Source: Propionicimonas sp020161015
GTDB taxonomy: Bacteria; Actinomycetota; Actinomycetes; Propionibacteriales; Propionibacteriaceae
Assembly: GCF_964266745.1 (NCBI RefSeq)
Contig: NZ_CAXWGX010000001.1
Span: 620,001 to 684,000 of the forward strand
DNA length: 64,000 nt
Direction: 5' to 3'
Part shown: positions 8,863-18,800 of the stretch, piece after piece
Layout of the letters: each line of letters begins with the position of its first letter
Numbering within the stretch: position 1 is the first letter of the stretch
Notes under the pieces: model-generated
Seen by the model: the letters and a program-made list of their open reading frames with translations, nothing else
Database searches by the model: none
Told to the model about the DNA's origin: nothing
Program-made: the position numbers and the translations under genes

Positions 8863-9128
8863 AACCGCGCCGAGCTGGATACTCCGATGCGCGTCACTAG
8901 TGCAGGCCCGCCCCCAGCGGCTGGTACGTCGACGACGAGTGTCGTCCCCTCATGCAGCAGGCCCGACGGACTGCCTACACCGTCGGGCCACGCCGGCCAA
9001 AACCCCACCACTTGCCTCCACCAGACCCGGGACGATTCAGTGTTCGGATGCGCCGTCAGCGAAGGCCTTTCACCTCGCGGCGCGGGCTCTGCCCGATCGG
9101 CACGCCAGTCGCAGCCCGGCGAACGCGC

Positions 9129-10172
9129 TCACGTCAGGTCGGAGAGCTGGGCGATGCCGGTGAGCGCGGCCACCGCCGAGCGCACCATCGGCACGGCCAG
9201 CACCGCACCGCTGCCCTCGCCGAGCCGCATCGAGAAGTCGACCAGCGGCGTGAGGCCGAGCCTGTCCAGCGCCAGGGCCTGCCCGGGTTCGGTGGAGCGG
9301 TGGCCGGCCCGCAGCCACGCCTTCGTGCCGGGGGCGTAGTCCTCGGCCACCAGTGCCTCGGAGACGGCGATCACCCCGTCGAGGAGTACCGGCACGCCGC
9401 GGCGTGCGGCACCGGAGATGAAGCCCACGGCGGCCGCGAAGTCGGCGGCCCCGAGCGCGGCGAGCCGCTCGATCGGGTCCGACACCCTTTCGCCGGTCCT
9501 GGCCAGGGCAGCCTCGATCAGCGCCGTCTTGTGCACCAGCGTGCCCTCATCGATCCCGGTGCCGCGTCCGGTCACCGCCGCGGCCGGCACTCCCAGGGAT
9601 GCGGCGACCAGGGCGGCGGCGATGGTCGTGTTGCCGATGCCCAGGTCACCGGAGATCAGCAGCTGGGCGCCGTCCGCGATCTGCTCGGCAGCGATCGTGT
9701 CACCGGCAGCAAGTGCCTGTTCTACCTCGGCGCGGCTGATCGCGTCCTCAAGGTGGATCGGGCCGGAGGACTGGCGCACCTTGAACCGGCTGATCTCGGC
9801 GGGCAGGTCGGGGAAGTCCACGGCGACACCGAGGTCGTAGATGCTCACGGTCACGTTGTTGGCAGCCGCGAGCGCCGACACCCCGGCATGACCGCCGGCG
9901 ATGCCGTACACCATCGCGGGGGTGATCGCTGCCGGGTAGGCCGAGACCCCGTCCGCGGCGACACCGTGGTCACCGGCGAACACCACGACCCGGACGTCGT
10001 CCAGCTGGCGGGGCGGGCAGGTGCCCTGGCAGGACGCCACCCACGCGGCCAGCGTCTCGAGGTCGCCCAGGGCGCCGAGCGGCTTCGCCTGCCCGTCGCT
10101 GAGGGTTCGGGCTGCGGCGTAAGCGGCGTTGCTCGGGGCCTGCACGGGGGTGCGCACCACTGGGCTGTTCAT
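9129..10172 (-). CDS. cobT: Nicotinate-nucleotide--dimethylbenzimidazole phosphoribosyltransferase
   Basis: This 347-residue enzyme transfers phosphoribose from nicotinate mononucleotide to dimethylbenzimidazole, making alpha-ribazole phosphate for the lower loop of cobalamin. Family marks are VVFAGDHGVAADGVSAYP near residue 80, GDLGIGNTT near 180 and the catalytic-region AGHRSTEPGQ near 295. ATG 10172 has AAGGAGA five bases upstream; a longer frame reaching 10247 is low-quality sequence. It is divergent from cobQ with an 89-bp gap. Enzymes for the adjoining steps (CobU and CobS) are not in the window. Confidence 0.95.
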   Translation of the reverse strand: MNSPVVRTPVQAPSNAAYAAARTLSDGQAKPLGALGDLETLAAWVASCQGTCPPRQLDDVRVVVFAGDHGVAADGVSAYPAAITPAMVYGIAGGHAGVSALAAANNVTVSIYDLGVAVDFPDLPAEISRFKVRQSSGPIHLEDAISRAEVEQALAAGDTIAAEQIADGAQLLISGDLGIGNTTIAAALVAASLGVPAAAVTGRGTGIDEGTLVHKTALIEAALARTGERVSDPIERLAALGAADFAAAVGFISGAARRGVPVLLDGVIAVSEALVAEDYAPGTKAWLRAGHRSTEPGQALALDRLGLTPLVDFSMRLGEGSGAVLAVPMVRSAVAALTGIAQLSDLT

Positions 10173-10261
10173 CGGTTCTCCTTCGGTTTGCCGGGAGCCT
10201 GTCCCGGTTCGGTCTTGGGGTTGTAGCGCTGGTCGCCCGGCGTCCATGGGAGGATGCGCGG

Positions 10262-11701
10262 GTGGCAGGAATCCTGGTGGCGGGCACTTCGTCGGACGCC
10301 GGCAAGTCGCTGATCGTCGCCGGGCTGTGCCGTGCGTTCGCGCGGCGCGGCGTGCGGGTGGCGCCGTTCAAGGCGCAGAACATGAGCAACAACTCGATGG
10401 TCTGCCCGGACGGTTCCGAGATCGGACGCGCCCAGTACCTGCAGGCCGTGGCGGCCGGGGTAGAGCCGTCCGCACTGTTGAACCCCGTATTGCTCAAGCC
10501 CGCCACGGACCGCCGGGCATTCATCGTGCTCGGCGGCCAGCCTGGGGGAACCCTGGAGGCCGGCGAGTACACCAACGGTCGTGCCCGGCTCGCGGCGGCG
10601 GCCTTCGACGCCTACCGGCAGCTGGAGGCCAGCTACGACCTGGTGGTGGCGGAGGGCGCAGGCTCGCCGGCCGAGATCAACCTGCGGACCGGTGACTACG
10701 TGAATTTCGGCCTGGCCAGGGAGTTCGGGCTGCCAGTGGTGCTGGTCGGGGACATCGACCGTGGCGGGGTGCTGGCCTCCATCTACGGCCACTGGGCGAT
10801 CAGCGGCGACGACGACCGGGCCACTCTGGCCGGCTACCTGATCAACAAGTTCCGCGGCGACCAGTCGGTGCTCGATCCGGGGCTGGTCGAGCTCAGCGCC
10901 CGCACGGGCCTGCCCTGCCTGGGCGTGGTGCCCTGGCTGGACCAGGTGTGGCTGGACAGCGAGGACGCGCTGGCCTTCGCGAAGTGGCCGCGCCTGCCCG
11001 GCCGTGCCGGGACGCTGCGGGTCGCCGCGATCCGGTTCCCCCGCATCTCCAACGCCACCGATCTGGACTCCCTGGCCGCCGAGCCCGGCCTGGACGTGTT
11101 CGCCACTGCCAGCCCGTCCGACATCGCGAGCGCCGACCTGGTCGTCCTGCCGGGCAGCCGCAGCACCCTGGCCGACCTGGACTGGCTGCGGCGCCTCGGG
11201 CTTGCCGACGCCCTCGCCCGTCGTGCCTCGGCGGGCGGCCCGATCCTGGGAATCTGCGGCGGGTACCAGATGCTGACCGAGGTGATCGACGACCCGATCG
11301 AATCCGCCCTGGGCACCGAGCCGGGGCTTGGCCTGCTGCCGGCGACGGTCCGGTTCAACGCCGAGAAAGTCCTCGGAAAGCCGTCCGGCAGTTGGCGCGG
11401 GCACCCCGTGACCGGCTACGAGATCCACCACGGGGTGGTCGAGCCGTCCGGAGGGGAGCCGTTCCTCGACGGGGTGCGGGTCGGCAACACCTGGGGCACG
11501 ATCTGGCACGGCGCGTTCGAGAATGACGGCTTCCGCCGCGCCTGGCTCACCGAGCTGGCCGGCACGGTCGGCTCGGCCTGGCAGCCCGTCCCGGACGCCC
11601 TCGGTTTCGCCGAGCGTCGCACCCAGATGCTCGACGAACTGGCCGACGCCCTGCAGCAGCACGCCGATATGGATGCGCTGCTGCGACTGGCTCGCAGCTG
11701 A
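10262..11701 (+). CDS. cobQ: Cobyric acid synthase (glutamine-hydrolysing)
   Basis: This 479-residue ATP- and glutamine-dependent amidase converts adenosylcobyrinate a,c-diamide to adenosylcobyric acid by four amidations. The N-terminal P-loop-like AGTSSDAGKS (residues 7-16) and APFKAQNMSNNS near 34 define the CobQ synthetase domain. The C-terminal class I glutamine amidotransferase domain has its nucleophile in ILGICGGYQM (Cys332) and HHGVVEP near 390. It starts at GTG 10262 with GGGAGG about eight bases upstream. It converges on cbiO, leaving 32 bp between stops with no clear hairpin. Confidence 0.95.
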   Translation: MAGILVAGTSSDAGKSLIVAGLCRAFARRGVRVAPFKAQNMSNNSMVCPDGSEIGRAQYLQAVAAGVEPSALLNPVLLKPATDRRAFIVLGGQPGGTLEAGEYTNGRARLAAAAFDAYRQLEASYDLVVAEGAGSPAEINLRTGDYVNFGLAREFGLPVVLVGDIDRGGVLASIYGHWAISGDDDRATLAGYLINKFRGDQSVLDPGLVELSARTGLPCLGVVPWLDQVWLDSEDALAFAKWPRLPGRAGTLRVAAIRFPRISNATDLDSLAAEPGLDVFATASPSDIASADLVVLPGSRSTLADLDWLRRLGLADALARRASAGGPILGICGGYQMLTEVIDDPIESALGTEPGLGLLPATVRFNAEKVLGKPSGSWRGHPVTGYEIHHGVVEPSGGEPFLDGVRVGNTWGTIWHGAFENDGFRRAWLTELAGTVGSAWQPVPDALGFAERRTQMLDELADALQQHADMDALLRLARS

Positions 11702-11733
11702 GCAGCAACGCATCCCGGACCTCGCCATCATCG

Positions 11734-12570
11734 TCAGGCTGCGCCCTCGCCGAGGTCCCCGGCCGCCCGCACGGCGGCGACGAGTCCGGGCACGTCGGTG
11801 ACTGATCCCGAGGGAAGACCGAGCGCGGCGGCGGCCTGCAGCACCAGCGGTCGCCGGAGCCGGGCCGCCGCCACGAGGGACTCGTCGGAGAGCAGGTCAG
11901 CGGGTAACCCGTGGCGGATCTGACCGTCCACCAACACGGCGACCGAGTCGGCCCACCACAGGGCGAAGTCGACCTCGTGGGTGGAGATGACCACCGTGGT
12001 GTGAGCTTCAAGCAGCCTCTCCAGGGCGGCCACCATCTCGTCCACCCCTTGCGGGTCGAGCCCGGCGGTGGGCTCGTCGAGCAGCATGACGCAAGGCTGC
12101 ATTGCCACTGCCCCGGCGATCGCGACCCGCTTTCGCTGCCCGTAGGACAACTCGTGGATCGGCCGCTCCGCGAGGTCCTCGATGGACAGGACGGCCAACG
12201 CCTGCGCCACCCGCTGTCGTACCTCGGCTTCGCCCAATCCGAGGTTCAGCGGACCGAAGGAGACGTCACGGTACACATCGGCGGCGAACAACTGGTCGTC
12301 GGGGTTCTGCGCGACAAGCTGGACGACCTGCCGGTGCGCCCGCAGACCAGACCGGTCGAACGCCACGGCAGCGCCGTCGACCAGGACGTTCCCGTGGCCC
12401 GGCTTGACCGAGCCAGCCAGCGCTCGTAGCAGCGTGGTCTTGCCCGATCCGTTGGCGCCGAGCAGGGCGAGGCACCGTCCGCGCGGGATCTCGAGGTCTG
12501 CGCCGCGGAGCACTTGCCGGTGCCCGAAGGCAACCTCAAGACCTTCGGCGGAGAGTTGGCGGTGGCTCAT
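11734..12570 (-). CDS. cbiO: Cobalt ECF transporter ATPase CbiO
   Basis: This 278-residue ATPase powers the CbiMNQO cobalt importer at the cytoplasmic face. Walker A is GANGSGKTT near residue 37, the Q-loop is AQNPDDQLF, the signature is ELSYGQRKR and Walker B is VMLLDEPTAG near 160. ATG 12570 overlaps the cbiQ stop as ATGA. The open frame continues to 13116, but that extension lies in another frame of cbiQ and is not ATPase-like. It is the last gene of the riboswitch-controlled leftward operon. Confidence 0.94.
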   Translation of the reverse strand: MSHRQLSAEGLEVAFGHRQVLRGADLEIPRGRCLALLGANGSGKTTLLRALAGSVKPGHGNVLVDGAAVAFDRSGLRAHRQVVQLVAQNPDDQLFAADVYRDVSFGPLNLGLGEAEVRQRVAQALAVLSIEDLAERPIHELSYGQRKRVAIAGAVAMQPCVMLLDEPTAGLDPQGVDEMVAALERLLEAHTTVVISTHEVDFALWWADSVAVLVDGQIRHGLPADLLSDESLVAAARLRRPLVLQAAAALGLPSGSVTDVPGLVAAVRAAGDLGEGAA

Positions 12571-13325
12571 CGCAACACCATCCAGCCCACCGAGCCGGCA
12601 ACCAGCATTGCGAGTGTCGCGACGCTGGTGACCAGGAAGCCGGTGGACCTGGTCCGTGCCGGTTCCAGGGTCCGTAGCGTGTCTTCGTAGCCCCGTGCAG
12701 CAAGCCCCGCTTCCAGGCGACGGGCCCGGTCCCAGGAGCGGAGCAACAGCACCGCCACCCCCATGGACGCCGAGCGCATCGCTGCGGATCGGGTGGAATA
12801 GCCCAGCCGTGCCTCCTGCGCCTGGTGGATCGCTCCAGCGCTCTCCAGTAGGCCGAAGCTGAACCGATAGATAAGTGCCGCGATCTCGATGAGCGGGTCC
12901 GGGATGCGGGCATGCCGCAGGCAGGACAGCAGGTCGATCATCGGGGTCGAGCAGGCGAGGGTGAACATCGCCAGGGTGGCCGCGACCGCACGGACGGCAA
13001 GTTGCGCGGCTTGATCCAGACCGGCAGGGGTGACCTGCACGCGCAGGCTGGCGCCCCAGCTGACGCTTACCGCGACCGTCGCCACGCCGATCAGGATGGA
13101 GACCAGCGGCAGCCACACGATGCGGCCCAGCCGGGTCCAGCCGACGCGGATCGGGCCCAGCAGCAGCACCAGGCTAAGCACAGCAACCGCGGCGCCACCG
13201 GGGAATGGCGGTAGCGAGATGGCGGCCAGGAGCAGGCCCAGCGACAAGGTGCCCTTGTCCCTGACCGAACGCGACCGCCAGGGGCTGGACCACGCTGCGT
13301 GGTCCAGCGCCAGGCCGTGCGCCAT
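12567..13325 (-). CDS. cbiQ: Cobalt ECF transporter transmembrane protein CbiQ
   Basis: This 252-residue membrane T-component couples CbiO to the CbiM/CbiN substrate capture unit. It has several hydrophobic helices in the N-terminal half. The coupling-helix region includes ALIYRFSFGLLESAGAIHQA followed by an Ala-Arg-Gly element (LAARGYEDTLRTL), the features that contact the ATPases. The start ATG at 13325 shares one base with the cbiN stop, giving tight translational coupling. Confidence 0.92.
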   Translation of the reverse strand: MAHGLALDHAAWSSPWRSRSVRDKGTLSLGLLLAAISLPPFPGGAAVAVLSLVLLLGPIRVGWTRLGRIVWLPLVSILIGVATVAVSVSWGASLRVQVTPAGLDQAAQLAVRAVAATLAMFTLACSTPMIDLLSCLRHARIPDPLIEIAALIYRFSFGLLESAGAIHQAQEARLGYSTRSAAMRSASMGVAVLLLRSWDRARRLEAGLAARGYEDTLRTLEPARTRSTGFLVTSVATLAMLVAGSVGWMVLR

Positions 13326-13675
13326 CAGGTCGCGGGCTCGGGAGCGGGCCCGTTGGGTTCAGCGGTCGCGGGCGACCGTTCACTGCGACGACGCCCCCAC
13401 AGGCCGCCGATGGCGAATCCGAGGACGGTGCCGCCGAGAGCCGCCTGCAGTGCGAACAGTCCGGACTCGACTTCTCCGGATTCCGGCTGGAAGAAGGGCT
13501 CGAACCACGGCTGGTAGTCCGGGTTGGACTCCTGGATGGTGCTGGTGGCAACCGAGTCGGTACCGGCGAAGCGTTCGTCGGGGTTGGTGTGAAGCCCACC
13601 GACAACGAAGCTGATCCCGAAGATCAGGACAAGCGCGGCAATGAGGGCGATGGTGGTCCAGGTCTTCCTGCTCAT
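13325..13675 (-). CDS. cbiN: Cobalt transport accessory protein CbiN
   Basis: This is a small 116-residue protein with two transmembrane helices (about residues 8-27 and 78-95) separated by an extracytoplasmic loop that includes AGTDSVATSTIQESNPDYQPW. That arrangement is the CbiN plan. CbiN aids metal loading into CbiM. The C-terminal tail after GRRRSERS is Pro/Ala-rich and unlikely to be structured. It starts one base beyond the cbiM stop and ends overlapping cbiQ, as part of the cbiMNQO operon. Confidence 0.9.
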   Translation of the reverse strand: MSRKTWTTIALIAALVLIFGISFVVGGLHTNPDERFAGTDSVATSTIQESNPDYQPWFEPFFQPESGEVESGLFALQAALGGTVLGFAIGGLWGRRRSERSPATAEPNGPAPEPAT

Positions 13676-13676
13676 C

Positions 13677-14360
13677 TCAGGCCACCGCTTCCTTCACGAC
13701 CGGGCGCAAGATGCCGAGGCGTTCCAGCTCGGGCTTGGCGACATCGGTGAGCAGCCGGAACACCAGCACCCCCAGGATGCCCTCGGCGATTGCCAGCGGG
13801 ATCTGGGAGATGGCGAACACGCCCATGAACTTGGCCACCGAGCCGGCCAGGACGGAGACGGGGTCGGGGAAGGCTAGACCCAGCTGGACACTGGTCACCA
13901 GGTACGTGGATAGGTCAGCGAAGGCGAGGGCGAGAAAGACGCCGACATTGCGGTGCCAGCCGAGACGGCTGGACAGCTTCCAGAACCAGTAACCCACCCA
14001 GGGCCCGGCGATGCCCATGCTGAACACGTTCGCGCCCAGGGTTGTGATGCCGCCGTGGGCCAGCAGCAAGGCCTGGAAGATCAGCACGATCGTGGACAGG
14101 AACGCCATCACGGGTGGCCTGAACAGCACGGCCCCCAGGCCGGTGCCGGTGGGGTGGGAGGAGCTGCCGGTGACCGAGGGCAGCTTGATCGAGGACAGGA
14201 CGAAGGTGAAGGCGCCGGCGGCGGCGAGCAGCAGCCGGGACTCCGGATGCTCCTTCGCCTCCTGGATGACCTTGCGAGCTCCGCGGATCACGAACGGGGT
14301 TGAGACTGCGTACCAAGCGACGCAGTGAACGACAGGTAGGAATCCCTCAGCGATATGCAT
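13677..14360 (-). CDS. cbiM: Cobalt ECF transporter S-component CbiM
   Basis: This 227-residue integral membrane protein binds Co2+. The N-terminus MHIAEGFLP is diagnostic: the free amino group with His2 forms part of the metal site in this family. A further conserved block is LPSVTGSSSHPTGTGLGA, which supplies the second histidine region. ATG 14360 has AAGGGAAC about eight bases upstream and lies directly below the cobalamin riboswitch at 14385-14500. The gene order cbiM-N-Q-O matches the canonical cobalt importer, so cobalt uptake is probably switched off by cobalamin. Confidence 0.95.
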   Translation of the reverse strand: MHIAEGFLPVVHCVAWYAVSTPFVIRGARKVIQEAKEHPESRLLLAAAGAFTFVLSSIKLPSVTGSSSHPTGTGLGAVLFRPPVMAFLSTIVLIFQALLLAHGGITTLGANVFSMGIAGPWVGYWFWKLSSRLGWHRNVGVFLALAFADLSTYLVTSVQLGLAFPDPVSVLAGSVAKFMGVFAISQIPLAIAEGILGVLVFRLLTDVAKPELERLGILRPVVKEAVA

Positions 14361-14384
14361 CAGTGAGTTCCCTTTCTAGGTGAC

Positions 14385-14500
14385 GTGGCCTAAGGAACCG
14401 TCGCCCACGCACGTATCTGACTTCCCCATCGCTGAGGTCACAGTGGCCCGACCGTCCCGGATTCTCACCGGGTTCCGTGTCGTGGACGGCACTTGATCCT
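14385..14500 (-). promoter_or_regulatory. Cobalamin (B12) riboswitch upstream of cbiMNQO
   Basis: On the minus strand the B12-box elements appear in order: GGAACCCGGTGAGAATCC, then GGTCGGGCCACTGTGACC, then GGGGAAGTCAGA, the conserved cobalamin-aptamer core. It lies between the end of cbiT and the cbiM start. Cobalamin binding would reduce cobalt-importer expression. Exact ends are approximate. Confidence 0.93.
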
Positions 14501-14580
14501 TGCACCCCGAAACGCCCCGATGAGCAAGATTGCGTAATTCTGGGACGCCCGTCTCAGCGCCCGCCTGGACCGGTCCGGGG

Positions 14581-15168
14581 TCAGCGCTTGGTCGCGGCCC
14601 AGCTCGTGACGCTGCGCAGCGGCCGCAGGCCGGTGAAACGTCCGATCGGTTCGGCGACCTCGACCCCGATCCGGCTCAGTTCGCCGCCCCAGCGCCGGTA
14701 GGCCTCCAATAGCACGGCGTCGGAGTCGGCGGTGACGCTGTGGGCGACGAGTCGTCCGTTGCGTCTGAGCGCTGCCCAGCAGTCCTGCAGCACCTGGTCC
14801 TCCACGCCGCCGCCGACGAAGACCGCGTCGGGCGCGGGGAGCTCGGCGGGCAGCGACGCCACGTCGCCGACCCGCACAGCGAGCTGGCCGGCAACCTGCA
14901 GGTTCGTGGCGTTGGTGGCGATGCGCGTGGCCCGCTCGGGGTCCCGTTCGACCGCGATCGCCGTGTTGCCCGGATGCAACCGGCACCACTCGATGGCGAT
15001 CGAGCCGGTGCCGGCACCCAGGTCCCACAACCGCTCCCCCGGTCGTGGGGCGAGCACGGCCAGGGCGTAAGCGCGCAGCACCCGCTTGGTCAGCAGTCCG
15101 TCGGTGACGAACGCATCATCGGGCAACCCGGCGCTGAGCTGGCCCGGACTCCCGGTGTGGTCGTTCAT
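14581..15168 (-). CDS. cbiT: Cobalt-precorrin-6B C15-methyltransferase (decarboxylating)
   Basis: This 195-residue SAM enzyme methylates C15 and decarboxylates the C12 acetate side chain during corrin formation. It shows the CbiT or CobL C-terminal fold: FVTDGLLTKRVLRA near residue 20, SAM motif LWDLGAGTGSIAIEWC near 48, and AVFVGGGVEDQVLQ near 115. ATG 15168 has AGGGTG upstream; the frame upstream to 15195 lacks family residues. Its partner CbiE (the C5 methyltransferase) is a separate gene at 22510-23184, so the two activities are not fused as they are in CobL. Confidence 0.92.
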   Translation of the reverse strand: MNDHTGSPGQLSAGLPDDAFVTDGLLTKRVLRAYALAVLAPRPGERLWDLGAGTGSIAIEWCRLHPGNTAIAVERDPERATRIATNATNLQVAGQLAVRVGDVASLPAELPAPDAVFVGGGVEDQVLQDCWAALRRNGRLVAHSVTADSDAVLLEAYRRWGGELSRIGVEVAEPIGRFTGLRPLRSVTSWAATKR

Positions 15169-15230
15169 GGCGAGCACCCTAACCGGATGCGGCACAATCT
15201 GGGCCGTGAGCAGGAGAACCGGACCCCGAC

Positions 15231-15845
15231 ATGCCTGAGGGCGAACCCGTCGACATCGCCGGGGACGGGCTGACCACGAAGGAGCGGCGGCTCCTGCCCG
15301 CGCTGATCGTGAACACCGGCGAGGGCAAGGGCAAGACCACCGCGGCGATGGGCCTCGCGCTGCGGGCGTGGCACCAGGGCTGGTCGATCGGGGTGTTCCA
15401 GTTCATCAAGTCCGGGAAGTGGGTCACCGGCGAACGCGCCGCGCTCGAGGCGCTGGGGGCCGAGCACGAACGCAGCGGGACCGGCGGGGAGGTCGAGTGG
15501 TACGCCACCGGCGCCGGACGCCGCTGGGTCCGCAAGCCCGGGGCCGAGCCCGGGCACGCCCACGCGGCCCGGGAGGCGTGGGCCGAAGTGGCGTCCCGCC
15601 TCGCGGTGCAGCGACACCAGCTGTACGTGCTGGACGAACTCACCTACCCGCTGATCTGGGGCTGGCTCGACGTCGGCGAGGTGGTGGCGACGCTGCGTGA
15701 CCGGCCCGGGTTGCAGCACGTCGTGGTCACCGGACGGGCAGCCCCGGCCGAACTGGTCGAGATCGCCACCACCGTCACCGAGATGACCAAGCGCAAGCAC
15801 CCCTTCGACACCGGCCAGAAGGGCCAGGCGGGCGTCGAATGGTGA
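15231..15845 (+). CDS. cobO: Cob(I)yrinic acid a,c-diamide adenosyltransferase
   Basis: This 204-residue CobO/BtuR-type enzyme adenosylates the reduced corrinoid. It has the P-loop VNTGEGKGKTTAAMG near residue 30, the block GVFQFIKSGKW near 58 and the Walker B-like QLYVLDELTYPLIWGWL near 130. The C-terminal MTKRKHPFDTGQKGQAGVEW is the usual end of the family. It starts at ATG 15231, divergent from cbiT, and overlaps the following fusion gene by seven bases, implying co-translation. Confidence 0.95.
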   Translation: MPEGEPVDIAGDGLTTKERRLLPALIVNTGEGKGKTTAAMGLALRAWHQGWSIGVFQFIKSGKWVTGERAALEALGAEHERSGTGGEVEWYATGAGRRWVRKPGAEPGHAHAAREAWAEVASRLAVQRHQLYVLDELTYPLIWGWLDVGEVVATLRDRPGLQHVVVTGRAAPAELVEIATTVTEMTKRKHPFDTGQKGQAGVEW

Positions 15846-18800
15846 CCATCCCCCGGCTCGTCGTCGCCGCCGCCGCATCCTCGGCGGGAAAGACCACCAT
15901 CGCCACCGGAATCATGGCTGCGCTGGCCGATTCCGGACGACAGGTGGCCGGCTTCAAGGTCGGCCCAGACTTCATCGACCCCGGCTATCACGCGCTCGCG
16001 ACCGGCAGGGACGGACGCAACCTTGACGCCGTCCTGACCGGTGAGGAGATCGTGCCCCGGCTGTTCCTGCACGGCACACTCTCCCCCGCCCCGGCAGAAG
16101 TGGCCATCGTGGAAGGCGTGATGGGGCTCTTCGACGGCCAGTTGGGACGCGACGGGTTCGGCTCCACCGCCCACGTCGCACGGCTCATCGATGCGCCGGT
16201 GCTGCTGGTGGTTGATGCGGCCGGGTCGTCCCGGACCGCCGCGGCCGCAGCGCTGGGCCTGCGCGGCTTCGACGAGCGCATCCGCATCGGTGGCGTGGTC
16301 GTGAACCGGGTGGCCAGTCCGCGCCACGGCGCCGAACTCGCAGCCGTATTCGCCGGTGCCGGCGTTCCGGTGCTCGGCCTGGTACCTCGCAGCGCCGGGA
16401 TCGCCGCCCCGTCCCGCCATCTGGGTCTCGTGCCCGCCGCCGAACGCGCGGAATCCGCCGCGACCATCACCACCCTCGCCGCGCACATCGCCGAGCACGT
16501 CGACCTGGCGGCCGTCCTGGACCTGGCCGGCAGCGCCACAGCCCTCGACGCCACACCGTGGGACCCGGCCACGGTCGTGAACCAGGTGGCCGGGCGGCCG
16601 CTCGTCGGGATGTTCGCCGGCCGCGCGTTCACCTTCCGGTACGCCGAGACCGCCGAACTGCTCACCGCGGCCGGCTGCCGAGTCGTCGAGATCGACCCGC
16701 TGACCGACACCCGCCTCCCCCGGGGGTTGGCCGGGCTGTACATCGGCGGCGGCTTCCCCGAGGTCCACGCCGTCGAGCTCAGCGCCAACGCCGAGCTGCG
16801 AGCCGCGGTCGCCGACGCGATCGCCGCCGGGCTCCCCACCGTCGCAGAATGCGCCGGCCAGCTGTATCTCACCGAACACCTCGACGGCCACCCGATGGTC
16901 GGGGCGCTGCTCGCCACCAGCCGGATGACTCCCCGGCTCACCCTCGGCTACCGGACCGCCACCACCCACACCGACACCCTGCTCTGCCCGGCCGGGACCC
17001 AGGTCGCTGGCCACGAGTTCCACCGCACCCAGACCACCCCGCCGGCCGGCCCCAGCCCGGCCTGGGCCTGGTCGGACACCAGTGAGGGCTTCTCCCTCGA
17101 CCCCGCCCGGACCGGGACCCCGACCCTGCACGCCTCGTACCTGCACCTGCACTGGGCCGGGCAGCCCGACTGTGCCCAGCGCTTCGCCCGCGCCGCTGCC
17201 GCCTTCACCGCCCGAACCGGCGGCATCGAGCCGGCCCCAGGGCACACCGGCCGCGTCGACGGGATCGACCTCCACCACCACGGCGACCACGACACGGCTC
17301 CCGACCTGGTCGACCTGGCCGTCAACGTCATGCTGCCCGGCCCTCCGCGCTGGCTGGCTGGCCAGATCGCCGCCGCCACCACCACGCTGGGCCGCTATCC
17401 CGACGTCGAGCTGGCGCGGACCGCGATCGCGGCAGCCCACGGAGTTCGGCCTGAGATGGTGCTCCCCACCGCCGGCGGCGCCGAAGCGTTCGCGCTGATC
17501 GCCCGGGTCCTCACCGCGACCCACCCACTGGTGGTGCACCCTCAGTTCACCGAACCCGAATCGGCCCTGCGGGCCGCCGGGCACGCCGTCCAGCGGTGGC
17601 TTCTGCCCGTCCGCACCGACCACGGCGTCCCCGCCCTCACCGGGCTGCCCGCGTGGGCCGACGCCCTGTTCGTGGGCAACCCCACCAACCCCACTGGCTG
17701 GCTCCATCGTCGGGAGGCCCTGCTCGAAGCCGGCCACGGTCGGCTGCTGGTGGTCGACGAAGCGTTCATGGACGCCACCGACGAGCGCGAGTCGTTGATC
17801 GAACCGGACATGCCGAACCGGCTCGTGCTCCGGTCCCTGTCGAAGACGTGGGGCCTGGCGGGGTTGCGGGTCGGCTACGTCATTGGCGACCCCCGCCTGA
17901 TCACGCGCCTGGCGCAGGCCCAACCCTCCTGGCCGGTCTCAGCGCCCGCCATCGCGGCGATGATCGCCACCAGCACCGCGGCCGCACGGACCGAAGCTGC
18001 GAGCCGGTACCTCACCCTGAACGCCGACCGTGACCACCTGGTCGCGGCACTGTCGTACGCCGGGTTCCCCAGCGTGCCGTCCGCAGCGCCGTTCGTGCTG
18101 GTCGACACCTCCTCCTGCGGCCCCGACTCGGTCCGGCCCGCCCTCGCCGTGGCCGGCTTCGCCGTCCGGCGAGGCGAGTCGTTCCCAGGCCTCGGGCCCA
18201 CCTGGATCCGTATCAAGGTGCCGGCGCCCGAGGTTGCCGACGCCCTGACCGCAACCCTCGCCGGGGCTCAACTCGGGCTCGCCACAAACAGGAGGCAGAC
18301 GGTGAGCCGTGAACTGTTCCTGATCGGCATCGGCGCCGGAGATCCCGACTGGGTCACGATCGAAGCATCCCGTGCCATCCAGCAACTCGACGTCCTCTTT
18401 GTGGTGGTGAAGGAGGGTGACCTGGACGACCTCGTCGAGGCGCGGAGAGTCGTGGTCGAGCGGCATCGCACCACTCCCGTGCAGATCGTGGAACTCAGCG
18501 ACCCGCCACGGCCCTGGCGGACCGCCCCCGACTACGACCAGGCCGTGGCCGGCTGGCGCACCCAACGACTCGAGCAGTGGAGCCTTGCCGTCGGTCGATC
18601 GCTCGGCCCAGGGCAGGTGGGTGGCTTCCTCGTCTGGGGTGACCCGAGCCTGTACGAGAGCACCCTGGCGATCGCCGACCAACTGGTGGCGGCGGCGGCC
18701 GACAGCGCGCCGATCACCTTGCGCGTGCTGCCGGGAATCAGCAGCGTGCTGGCCCTCGCCGCCCGGCACCAGATCCCGCTCAACCGGCAGGGCCGCGCGC

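Larger units (their letters stand above)
8221..9128. other. Gene-free boundary region at the left edge of the cobalamin island
   Basis: About 900 bp between the LacI gene and cobT holds no coding frame I would defend. The short frames here are not conserved in the second copy of the repeat (27868-28232). The region is dominated by the att-like repeat unit at 8520-8862. After it, 8863-9128 shows nothing I recognise. Confidence 0.65.

Noticed and set aside
10169..11731. A 520-codon minus-strand frame opposite cobQ
   Set aside because: It covers the whole of cobQ, lacks motifs and would overlap the cobT start; cobQ is unequivocal.
15644..17923. A 759-codon open frame on the minus strand opposite cobB-cobC
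   Set aside because: Composition is Gly/Arg/Val-rich with no family motif, and it mirrors third-position GC bias of the real gene. Long antisense frames are normal in high-GC DNA.
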